Source: Bacteroidota bacterium (lineage in GTDB: Bacteria > Bacteroidota > Bacteroidia > Bacteroidales > Rikenellaceae). From it: a stretch of DNA of 31,924 nucleotides. A program made the position numbers and the translations under genes. The stretch spans positions 1-31,924 of the forward strand of contig JAEZTA010000017.1 of assembly GCA_023443765.1 (NCBI GenBank), in the 5' to 3' direction. The first letter of the stretch is position 1, and each line of letters opens with the position of its first letter. The notes beneath the pieces are model-generated. The model was not told the origin of the DNA and did no database searches. It saw only the letters and a list, made by a program, of their open reading frames with translations. Below, one piece after another: positions 8,402 through 16,070 of this stretch.

Positions 8402-10372
8402 ATGAAACAAATACGAATATTTTGTGCTATTCTGGTATTCTCCCTGGCATTGACCTCCTGCGAGTCGTATTTCGACGTTAAGCTCGACGACCAGCCGAAT
8501 ATCGAGGATATATTCAGCACCACAAACGGCACCAAAAAGTATCTTGCACATATCTACTCCTACATTCCGATGGAGGAGGAGATCGTAGGCAGCGAAGGCT
8601 GGGTAGTTCCGCGCTCGGACGAAGCGCAGTACTCGTTCTTCCAGTGGGTAAACTACCTCCAGATCAAAACCGGCAGTTACAGCAGCGGTACGGTCAACGG
8701 AACCGGATCTGATCTTGTAACAGCCGATGCAGCTTACTACAATTTCTGGAGAAAGAACTACGTAGCGATCAACCAGTGCTCGACGTTCCTCAAATACGCC
8801 GACCTGAACAAAGATGAGAATCCTGACAAGCTCAAGGCCATGAAGGCCGAAGCCCGCTTCCTGCGTGCATTCTACTACTTCTGCCTGTTCCGTCAGTTCG
8901 GCCCGGTGTATGTCTGGGGCGACCAGATGCCCGACGAAACCATCATGGGTTCGACGATCGACCGTCATACGGTGGACCAGAACATTGATTTCATCGTAGG
9001 TGAGCTGGATGCAATCAAGAACGACCTGCCGCTGCGAATGTCGGATATCGGAGAGCCGGAAGCAAGTTTCGTCGGACGCGTTACCCGGGGAGCCGCACTG
9101 GCCCTGAAGGCGCGTGTCCTCCTTTACGCCGCATCGCCGCTCTACAACGGTTGCGACCTCTATATCGGCAAGATGAAGAATATGCGCGGCGAGTACCTCT
9201 TCCCGCAGACCAAAGACGACTCCAAATGGGAAGCCGCAGCACAGGCTGCATGGGATGTTATTTCCCTGGGCATGTACAGTCTGTGTGAGGATAATACACA
9301 GACCGACCGGTTCAAGAAAGGCGTTGCGTCGTACCAGAAAGTCATGTTCGACAACTGGAACAGCGAGACGATCTGGGGCTGGTGGTTCCGCACGACCAAA
9401 GGCTACGAATACTTCGGCCCCACCGGCGGGCAGATCGGCCCGGCCATGCCGCCCAACGCACTGGAAACGCTGGGTGTCCGCGGCGGATACGGCGGTATCG
9501 CTCCTTCGCTCAAACTGATCGACTCCTATCCCATGTGGAAGACCGGACGTTACCCGGTAACGGGTTACCAGGGACAGAACGATCTGTCGAAACCGATCGT
9601 CGACCCGCAATCGGAGTACCAGGCAACCGGATTCACCGACAATTACAAACAGCCGGTCGATGCCGATTGGGCTCCCGCCTTCAAGGCGCACAACAGTTGC
9701 GTCGGACGTGATCCCCGCTTCTATGCCTGCCTGGTTCCCAACGGATTCTACTGGCCGAACAAGGCATTCCCGAAGCGATTCACCTGCTATGACAATGCAG
9801 AGTGCACGTCGCGGTATTCGGCTACTTCGGATGCCAACCGCCTCGGTTATACCTGGCGCCGGCTACTGAAGCCCGATTACTCGCTCAATGACGAGTACGA
9901 TATGTACAAGGCGATCAAATACGTATATCCCGCATTCCGTCTGGCCGAGGTTTACCTGAACTATGCCGAAGCCTGCAACGAGAAACCGCAGCGCGACGAA
10001 GATGCAGCCCTTCTTTACCTGAACAAGGTGCGCAACCGGGTCGGACTGATCGATATCGAGGAGGCATATCCCGAAATCAAGGGAAACAAGGACCTGTTGC
10101 GCTGGTGCATTCAGAAAGAGCGCATGGTCGAATTCGGTCTGGAGGCAAAACGCCACTTCGATGCCTGCCGCTGGATGATCGCCAAGGATGAATACCCCGG
10201 TACTCCCTGGACGCTGCACCTGACCGCGACAAACTACGAGGATTCTTATCAGCGCGTGAACAACGAACTCCGAATCAGCAACTACGTTTTCCAGGATAAG
10301 GATTATCTGTATCCCATCGGTGCCGCTCAGTTGGCCGAGATGACCAATATGACCCAGAATTACGGATTTTAA
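8402..10372 (+). CDS. SusD/RagB-family surface glycan-binding lipoprotein
   Basis: A 656-residue lipoprotein with lipobox L-T-S-C (Cys20). The N-terminal SusD helical TPR region includes KAEARFLRAFYYFCLFRQF near residue 150 and GRVTRGAALALKARVLLYAA near 225. The RagB/SusD C-terminal region includes FRLAEVYLNYAEACNE near 512 and the closing block EKRHFDACRW-like KRHFDACRWMIAK. It caps the SusC barrel and delivers glycan to it. At 656 residues it is longer than the usual 500-600, with an insertion of aromatic and proline-rich sequence around 300-420 that may shape the binding site (inference). It is second in the operon. Confidence 0.96.
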   Translation: MKQIRIFCAILVFSLALTSCESYFDVKLDDQPNIEDIFSTTNGTKKYLAHIYSYIPMEEEIVGSEGWVVPRSDEAQYSFFQWVNYLQIKTGSYSSGTVNGTGSDLVTADAAYYNFWRKNYVAINQCSTFLKYADLNKDENPDKLKAMKAEARFLRAFYYFCLFRQFGPVYVWGDQMPDETIMGSTIDRHTVDQNIDFIVGELDAIKNDLPLRMSDIGEPEASFVGRVTRGAALALKARVLLYAASPLYNGCDLYIGKMKNMRGEYLFPQTKDDSKWEAAAQAAWDVISLGMYSLCEDNTQTDRFKKGVASYQKVMFDNWNSETIWGWWFRTTKGYEYFGPTGGQIGPAMPPNALETLGVRGGYGGIAPSLKLIDSYPMWKTGRYPVTGYQGQNDLSKPIVDPQSEYQATGFTDNYKQPVDADWAPAFKAHNSCVGRDPRFYACLVPNGFYWPNKAFPKRFTCYDNAECTSRYSATSDANRLGYTWRRLLKPDYSLNDEYDMYKAIKYVYPAFRLAEVYLNYAEACNEKPQRDEDAALLYLNKVRNRVGLIDIEEAYPEIKGNKDLLRWCIQKERMVEFGLEAKRHFDACRWMIAKDEYPGTPWTLHLTATNYEDSYQRVNNELRISNYVFQDKDYLYPIGAAQLAEMTNMTQNYGF

Positions 10373-10389
10373 CTAACGCTTGATGTGAT

Positions 10390-11787
10390 ATGAAAATAAA
10401 TTTGTGGAAATTGTTGCTTGCAGCTCTGATCGCATCGACCGCCCTGGTCGCCTGCAAGGACGAGCGCAACAACTTCATGGTAGACGATACGGTCTCATTT
10501 CTTGCGGTAGACAACCAGCTTGTAAATGTGGCTCTGTATAACGAAGAATGCGATCTGACAATCATCAAGAGCGGCAAAGGACAATCGGGCGCCACGGTGC
10601 GTCTGGCGGTCTCGGACGCTGCGCTCGACGCATACAACACCGCTCACGGCACTGACTACAAAGCCCTGCCGGCAAGTTACGTGACATTCTCCCCGGTGGT
10701 TAAGTTCTCCGAAAAGGACATCCGCAAGATGGTCAAGGTATCCTGGGACGACGAGAATATCAACTCGCTCGGAGAGGGAAACTACGCTGTTGCAATCGAA
10801 TTATCGGTCGACAACAACGCATTGGAAATCCCCGAAGAGCGCAAGGTGATGATCGTCAGCATGGGCTGGTCGCATCTCGGCATGGAAGCGGAGGTAGCTC
10901 CGCTGTTCAGCCCCGCGGCATCGCGCGAAACAGCCATCTACGAGGGTCCTGTAACGATCGACAATCCGGTTTCAGTGATGGATATTACCGTAAACTACGA
11001 AATCGACAACAGCCTGATCGCTGCTTACAACGAAGCTAACGGCACGAATTACCAGGCGATCTCCGCCGACGCATGTTCGTTGGTATCCCCGTCGTCCGTA
11101 CTTGCCGCCGGAGAAGCATCCACCGCGTTTTCGCTGCAGCTTTTGTCGGAGCAGTTGTTTAACGGGAATGAACTCAAGGCTGTCGATGACACCCAGTATC
11201 TGGTTCCGGTACGTATCACTTCCCTGTCGAATGAGGCAATTGCCGTAACCACCGCGGTTACCTATGTCCCCATTTCTTTCAACCGGCAGGTGTGCGGTCC
11301 GTGGACACTCCTGGAGGGCGAAAACAACTGCTATGGCAAGGACCCGAATGCTCCCACATGGGCATTGGGATACACGGCGAACAAATTGTTCGACGGTATA
11401 TTGGTTGCCGGCGGCGAATGGATCTCCTCGTGGGACAACGGTCCTATCTCATTCCCGATGACTTTCGTTGTGGACATGGGCGAAACCCGCGTGTTTACCA
11501 AGTTCCTGATCAGCGACTATACGACCCACCAGGGCAACTACCGCGAATACGAAATCTATATAGCGGACGTGTACAACGGCGGAAGTACCCAGTGGACACT
11601 TGTTGCCGACGGGAAACGCGATTTCAAAGGCTGGACCGGCAAAGTCGAGACTTATGATTATCCGGTCAAGAAGATGATCGCCGGTCGCTACCTGAAGTTT
11701 ATGATCATGAAACCGGAGAATCCGCAAACGGGTGATTATCTGAACGGACGCGGCAAACTGGCCGACGTTCAGGGCATGGGTTTCTAA
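10390..11787 (+). CDS. DUF1735 plus discoidin-like surface lipoprotein (SusE-position)
   Basis: A 465-residue lipoprotein (lipobox L-V-A-C, Cys22, followed by KDE, which resembles a surface-export signal). Two tandem DUF1735-like beta-sandwich domains are visible: about 35-145 (DDTVSFLAVDNQ, AYNTAHGTDYKALPASY) and about 170-300 (AAYNEANGTNYQAISADA). They share the pattern AYNxAxGTxYxAL/I. The C-terminal 155 residues look like an F5/8-type (discoidin) carbohydrate-binding module, with FDGILVAGGEWISSWDN, FVVDMGETRVFTKFLISDY and GRYLKFMI. It sits directly after susD, the usual place for an accessory glycan-binding protein, and should add binding specificity at the cell surface. Confidence 0.88.
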   Translation: MKINLWKLLLAALIASTALVACKDERNNFMVDDTVSFLAVDNQLVNVALYNEECDLTIIKSGKGQSGATVRLAVSDAALDAYNTAHGTDYKALPASYVTFSPVVKFSEKDIRKMVKVSWDDENINSLGEGNYAVAIELSVDNNALEIPEERKVMIVSMGWSHLGMEAEVAPLFSPAASRETAIYEGPVTIDNPVSVMDITVNYEIDNSLIAAYNEANGTNYQAISADACSLVSPSSVLAAGEASTAFSLQLLSEQLFNGNELKAVDDTQYLVPVRITSLSNEAIAVTTAVTYVPISFNRQVCGPWTLLEGENNCYGKDPNAPTWALGYTANKLFDGILVAGGEWISSWDNGPISFPMTFVVDMGETRVFTKFLISDYTTHQGNYREYEIYIADVYNGGSTQWTLVADGKRDFKGWTGKVETYDYPVKKMIAGRYLKFMIMKPENPQTGDYLNGRGKLADVQGMGF

Positions 11788-11802
11788 TAATTGATTTTTA
11801 GG

Positions 11803-11851
11803 AGATTAATCCCGTTGTGAGTCTGCAAAAATTTCACAGCGGGATTAATCT
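11803..11851 (+). promoter_or_regulatory. Strong intra-operon RNA hairpin
   Basis: Bases 11803-11819 and 11835-11851 pair over 17 bp; the only deviation from Watson-Crick pairing is one G-U. The arms are AGATTAATCCCG and CGGGATTAATCT plus five further pairs, around a 15-base loop. No T tract follows, so it is not a typical terminator. It separates the susC/susD/DUF1735 genes from the enzyme genes and ends only 7 bases before an ATG (11859) and 24 before the TTG start (11876) of the next gene. It could act in RNA processing or stability, attenuation or translation control. No promoter was seen here, so the downstream genes probably depend on read-through. Confidence 0.7.
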
Positions 11852-11875
11852 ATACAACATGAAACACGACTCATT

Positions 11876-13069
11876 TTGCGTAAGTTATATTTCGTTGCAC
11901 TGGCCCTGGTTATGGCGATGGGGTTCCTGGCGACATCGTGCACCGGCCCGCGCGTTGTTAAACGCTATCCGTGGGAAGAGGCTCGGAAAAGCCCCGCAAC
12001 AACGACTGATGCCATATTATGTTATGGCGGGAGCCACCACCGGACCCCTTATTTATGGGACCAGACCCGGTTGGCGCCGCTGGTCACCTACACCGACCCG
12101 GAAGGCCGGGAACACTGGCTTTTCGACGGATTCATTTTCCTGGAATTCCAGGACACAAACCGCCCCGACAAGGCCCAGTATGCCTTTGAGACGGGACACC
12201 TCCGCGACACGGGTGTCTCAGCCGGAAAAGCGCAGTGGCAGGAGCTGATTGATTACTATTTCAGGCAAGGGAACGGCGTGGATGCACTGAACAAGGCCGT
12301 GAAAGAGGCCACAGGGCGATTGGGGAATGCCCCGACCAGACGCCGTGTGATCATGGTCCTTCCCGATCCGGTGATTTACGAGCATTACATCGACACAACT
12401 TCCTCGACGACCTACTGGGGCGCCCTGAACGGCCGGGAACTCGATTTCAGAAAGAACGAAGACCGCATTGCCGCCTGCAAATGGTACATCGACCAGGTGC
12501 GGGCCGGATTTGCCGAAGGGAATTACCAATATGTCGAACTGGCAGGCTTTTACTGGTTGCGCGAAATCGTAACGCGCCCGCAGGATACGGCGTACAGTTA
12601 CTTCCTGACGCGCTCGGACATCCTGCTGCCACACATCGCCGACTACCTCCACGAACTGAATTACAGTTTCAACTGGATTCCCTATTACGGTTCGCGCGGA
12701 TACGACGTGTGGCCGACGTTCGGATTCGATCAGGCTTACCTGCAGCCCAATTACTACTGGAAAGCGGGACACGACATGGAGAAAATCTGCGACGAAATCG
12801 CGCAATACGACATGGCGATGGAATTGGAATTCGAGCCGACGCTGCTCCACGCCCGGGAGGGAAGCGACGCCTTCCGGGAAAGGTTCCGCGGCTACATGGA
12901 ATATGCCCGGACGCGTAAGATATACGGTTCCAAGCCATTCGCCTATTACCACGGGACCAATGGGTTTTACGACCTGTGGGCATCCCCGGACGGGACGGAC
13001 AAAGAACTGTACCACGAACTCTGCCAGTTCGTGATCGGGAATCCGCTGCGGAAACAACAACCGAAATAA
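11876..13069 (+). CDS. DUF4855 lipoprotein 1, with unusual start
   Basis: A 397-residue lipoprotein (lipobox A-T-S-C, Cys22) that is almost entirely one DUF4855 domain: CYGGSHHRTPYLWDQTRLAP, EHWLFDGFIFLEFQ, LNGRELDF, YVELAGFYW, NWIPYYGSRGYDVW, AMELEFEP and YYHGTNGFYDLWASP. DUF4855 is uncharacterised and has a probable TIM-barrel, glycosidase-like layout. Glu221 (in ELAGFYW) and Glu316/Glu318 (in AMELEFE) are conserved in all four copies here and are candidate catalytic residues (inference). It lacks the FN3-like domain of copies 2 and 3. The only start that keeps a signal peptide in frame is TTG 11876. An ATG at 11859 is in another frame and would join this frame if one base were added in the T4 run at 11874-11877, giving MKHDSFLRKLYF. 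So either TTG is the true start or there is a -1 lesion or error. Confidence 0.87.
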   Translation: MRKLYFVALALVMAMGFLATSCTGPRVVKRYPWEEARKSPATTTDAILCYGGSHHRTPYLWDQTRLAPLVTYTDPEGREHWLFDGFIFLEFQDTNRPDKAQYAFETGHLRDTGVSAGKAQWQELIDYYFRQGNGVDALNKAVKEATGRLGNAPTRRRVIMVLPDPVIYEHYIDTTSSTTYWGALNGRELDFRKNEDRIAACKWYIDQVRAGFAEGNYQYVELAGFYWLREIVTRPQDTAYSYFLTRSDILLPHIADYLHELNYSFNWIPYYGSRGYDVWPTFGFDQAYLQPNYYWKAGHDMEKICDEIAQYDMAMELEFEPTLLHAREGSDAFRERFRGYMEYARTRKIYGSKPFAYYHGTNGFYDLWASPDGTDKELYHELCQFVIGNPLRKQQPK

Positions 13070-13091
13070 CACCCAAACAACAAAAGAGATA

Positions 13092-14561
13092 ATGACAACC
13101 CAACGATTATTAATGATTTTCCTGTGCTGCGTTTCATTCGTATGTTGCAGCAACGGCAAGAGCGGCGGGGACGACGGTTCGCGGCCCGCGATGAGTATGA
13201 AGATTCTGAGCTCCGGGGCCACCTCGGTGACGCTCAGTGTGGAGAGTGTGAATGCCGCGTATTACCGGGTTCTGTGTGTGGCGACCAACGACGAATCTTC
13301 GCAGACGGCTCAAAAGGTTTTCAAGAGCGGCAAGAAATACACAGGCAACAGGATTGAGATCGAAGGACTGTCGAAACTCACGGCCTATACGGTCTTCGCC
13401 GTAGCCTGCAACGACAAGAAGGACTTCGGGCCCCTGCAATCGGTTAAATTCACCACCGAGGCGACGGACCCCACGATGTACGCCTGGGAGCGGAACCGCG
13501 ACGGCATCCTCTCCTTCTCGGACCTAGTGCTGTGCTACGGCGGCAGCACGCACCGAACCCCTTACCGATGGGACAAGCAGCGGTTTGCGCCGTTTGTCAC
13601 CTATACCGACAAGCAGGACAAGGAGCACTGGCTGTTCGACAGTTTCCTTTGCCTCGAATTCCAGATGGGTTATACGTATGCCTATGAAGTCGGACACCCG
13701 GGCTATTCTTCGGCCGGGAGGCCCCAATGGCAGGAGCTTATCGACTACTGGTTCGACAAGGACAACGGCGTAAATGCACTCGAAGAGGCTGTGAAGGAAG
13801 CCGCCCAGCGCATGGGCGGGCTGCCGTCGAAACGCAAGGTGATCCTGAGTTTCCCGACCCCGGTCATATACAGGCTGTACGACAAAACGAATGAATCGAC
13901 AGTTTACTGGGGTGAACTGAACGGCCGGGAGCTGGACTTTTCGGTCGGCAAAGACCGCGTAGACGCCTGCAAATGGTTTATCGACCAGGTGCGCCAAAAA
14001 TTCGACGAAGCGAATTACCAATACGTCGAACTGGCCGGATTCTATGTCATTGCGGAAGAGATCGTCGTATCGCCTGCGGTCGAAGACGGCTGGAACCACG
14101 AACTGAAGCGCTCGGAAGAGGTGATTCCTCCGGTTGCGGAGTACCTTCACTCCCTCAACGAAAGCCTCTGCTGGATTCCCTACAACCGCGCCGGCGGATA
14201 TAAAAAATGGAAACAGTTCGGCGTCGACTATGCCTACATGCAGCCCAACCATTTCTGGGACGACAAGGGCGAACGGCCCCTCCCCCGGTTCTTCTCCGAC
14301 CTCAAGGCGCACGACCTGGCGATGGAATTCGAGTTCGACGAAGCGCTCCTCGAAGGGAAGCCCAATTGCGATGTTTACAAAAAGCGTTTCCGGGAATATA
14401 TGTCCAACGCCATATCGGAGGGAATCTACGGCAAGCAGCCGCTGAGCTACTACCACGGCACCAACGGATTCTACGACCTGTGGGCGTCCCCGGCTGAAAA
14501 AGACAAAGAAATGTACCATGAATTCTGCCAGTTCGTGATCGGAAATCCACTGCGGAAATAA
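13092..14561 (+). CDS. FN3-like plus DUF4855 lipoprotein 2
   Basis: A 489-residue lipoprotein: signal peptide with Cys18/Cys19 (FVCCSNGK), then a GGDDGS linker. Residues about 34-125 look like a fibronectin type III domain (SGATSVTLSVESVNAAYYRV, LSKLTAYTVFAVACND, VKFTTEATDP). A DUF4855 domain runs from about 130 to the end (CYGGSTHRTPYRWDKQRFAP, EHWLFDSFLCLEFQ, LNGRELDF, YVELAGFYV, WIPYNRAGGY, AYMQPNHFWDD, AMEFEFDEALLEG). Candidate catalytic residues by comparison with the paralogues are Glu313 and Glu412/Glu414. It follows copy 1 by 22 bp. It is clearly a tandem duplicate of copy 3, with nearly identical DNA at the two ends and more divergence in the middle of the barrel. Function is unknown; a surface glycosidase or binding role is inferred. 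Confidence 0.9.
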   Translation: MTTQRLLMIFLCCVSFVCCSNGKSGGDDGSRPAMSMKILSSGATSVTLSVESVNAAYYRVLCVATNDESSQTAQKVFKSGKKYTGNRIEIEGLSKLTAYTVFAVACNDKKDFGPLQSVKFTTEATDPTMYAWERNRDGILSFSDLVLCYGGSTHRTPYRWDKQRFAPFVTYTDKQDKEHWLFDSFLCLEFQMGYTYAYEVGHPGYSSAGRPQWQELIDYWFDKDNGVNALEEAVKEAAQRMGGLPSKRKVILSFPTPVIYRLYDKTNESTVYWGELNGRELDFSVGKDRVDACKWFIDQVRQKFDEANYQYVELAGFYVIAEEIVVSPAVEDGWNHELKRSEEVIPPVAEYLHSLNESLCWIPYNRAGGYKKWKQFGVDYAYMQPNHFWDDKGERPLPRFFSDLKAHDLAMEFEFDEALLEGKPNCDVYKKRFREYMSNAISEGIYGKQPLSYYHGTNGFYDLWASPAEKDKEMYHEFCQFVIGNPLRK

Positions 14562-14576
14562 AAATCGGATAACAGC

Positions 14577-16049
14577 ATGACAACTCAACGATTCATAATA
14601 ATGCTTCTGTGCTGCGTTTCATTCGTATGTTGCAGCAATGGCAAGAGCGGCGGGGACGACGGTTCGCGGCCCGCAATGAGCATGAAGATTCTGGCCTCGG
14701 GAGCCACCTCGGTGACGCTCCGGGCGGAGAGTATAAACACCTCGCATTACCGCATCCTGTGCGTAGCGACCAACGACGAATCATCGCGGACCGCCCAACA
14801 GGTTTTCGACGGCGGTAAGACATACACCGGCAGCAGGATCGTGATCGACGGACTGTCGAAACTCACGACCTACACGGTCTTCGCCGTAGCCTGCAACGAC
14901 AAGGGGGACTTCGGGACCCTGCAATTCGTCAAATTCACCACCGAAGCGACGGACCCCACGATGTATCCCTGGGAGCAGAGCCGCAACGGCCTCCTCTCCT
15001 TCACGGACCTGGTGCTGTGTTACGGCGGCAGTACGCACCGGACCCCTTACCGGTGGGATAAGCAACGTTTCACGCCGTTTGTCACCTACACCGACAAGCA
15101 GGGCAAAGAGCAATGGCTCTTCGACAGTTTCCTGGCCATCGAATTCCAGGTAACCAGCCGCGTCGACAGCAAGGCCTACTCCTATATGGTGGGGCTGAAA
15201 CTCCCCTCGGCGGCAAAACCCCAATGGCAGGAACTTATCGACTACTGGTTCGACAAAAACAACGGCGTAAATGCCCTCGAAGAGGCCGTGAAAGAGGCTG
15301 CACAACGCCTGGGAACACCGCCTTCCAAACGCAAGGTCGTCATGATCATGCCCGACCCGATCATTTACAGGGAGTATGCCGACGAGTCGGCGTCGACAAC
15401 CTACTGGGGAGAGGTGAACGGCCGAAAGATGGATTTTGACAATGCCAGCGACCGCGTATCGGTTTACAAGTGGTATATCGACGAAGTGCGCCGGAAATTC
15501 AACGAGACGAATTACCAATATATCGAACTGGCCGGGTTCTACATTATTTCGGAGGATCTCACCATGCCAAAGTATGGCTGGAACAACGAACTGAAGCGGT
15601 CGGACGAGATTATTCCGCCTATTGCCGAATACCTCAACGCGCTCAACGAATGCCTTTGCTGGATTCCCTACAACCGCGCCTCGGGATATGACAGGTGGAC
15701 CGACTTCGGCATCAACTACGCCTACATGCAGCCCAACCACTTCTGGGACGATAAAAACGAGAAGCCCCTGCCCCGCTTCTTTTCGGATATCAAAGCCAAT
15801 AATCTGGCGATGGAGTTCGAGTTCGACGAAGCGCTTCTGGAAGGGAAGCCCAATTGCGATGTCTACAAAAAGCGTTTCCGGGAATATATGTCCAACGCCA
15901 TATCGGAAGGAATCTACGGCAGGCAGCCGCTGAGCTACTACCACGGCACAAACGGGTTCTACGACCTGTGGGCATCCTCGGCCGAAAAGGACAAAGCGCT
16001 GTACCACGAATTCTGCCAGTTCGTGATCGGAAATCCACTGCGGAAATAA
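14577..16049 (+). CDS. FN3-like plus DUF4855 lipoprotein 3
   Basis: A 490-residue paralogue of the preceding gene with the same plan: Cys-anchored signal peptide (FVCCSNGK), GGDDGS linker, FN3-like domain (about 34-125) and DUF4855 domain to the C-terminus (CYGGSTHRTPYRWDKQRFTP, EQWLFDSFLAIEFQ, VNGRKMDF, YIELAGFYI, WIPYNRASGY, AYMQPNHFWDD, AMEFEFDEALLEG, YYHGTNGFYDLWASS). Candidate catalytic residues are Glu317 and Glu413/Glu415. Differences from copy 2 cluster at 190-215 and 265-345, regions that would lie in barrel loops, so the copies may differ in substrate preference (inference). In two strongly conserved positions this copy has Q for H (EQWLFD) and V for L (VNGR). Confidence 0.9.
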   Translation: MTTQRFIIMLLCCVSFVCCSNGKSGGDDGSRPAMSMKILASGATSVTLRAESINTSHYRILCVATNDESSRTAQQVFDGGKTYTGSRIVIDGLSKLTTYTVFAVACNDKGDFGTLQFVKFTTEATDPTMYPWEQSRNGLLSFTDLVLCYGGSTHRTPYRWDKQRFTPFVTYTDKQGKEQWLFDSFLAIEFQVTSRVDSKAYSYMVGLKLPSAAKPQWQELIDYWFDKNNGVNALEEAVKEAAQRLGTPPSKRKVVMIMPDPIIYREYADESASTTYWGEVNGRKMDFDNASDRVSVYKWYIDEVRRKFNETNYQYIELAGFYIISEDLTMPKYGWNNELKRSDEIIPPIAEYLNALNECLCWIPYNRASGYDRWTDFGINYAYMQPNHFWDDKNEKPLPRFFSDIKANNLAMEFEFDEALLEGKPNCDVYKKRFREYMSNAISEGIYGRQPLSYYHGTNGFYDLWASSAEKDKALYHEFCQFVIGNPLRK

Positions 16050-16070
16050 ATTTCAACGTTCAATATCGTT

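Larger units (their letters stand above)
13092..16049 (+). repeat. Tandem gene duplication (DUF4855 copies 2 and 3)
   Basis: Two adjacent genes of 1470 and 1473 bp line up end to end. The first 120 or so bases and the last 230 or so are almost identical at DNA level. The central barrel segment has many replacements and small indels, for example FQMGYTYAYEVGHPG against FQVTSRVDSKAYSYMVG. The spacer between them is only 15 bp. Confidence 0.9.
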
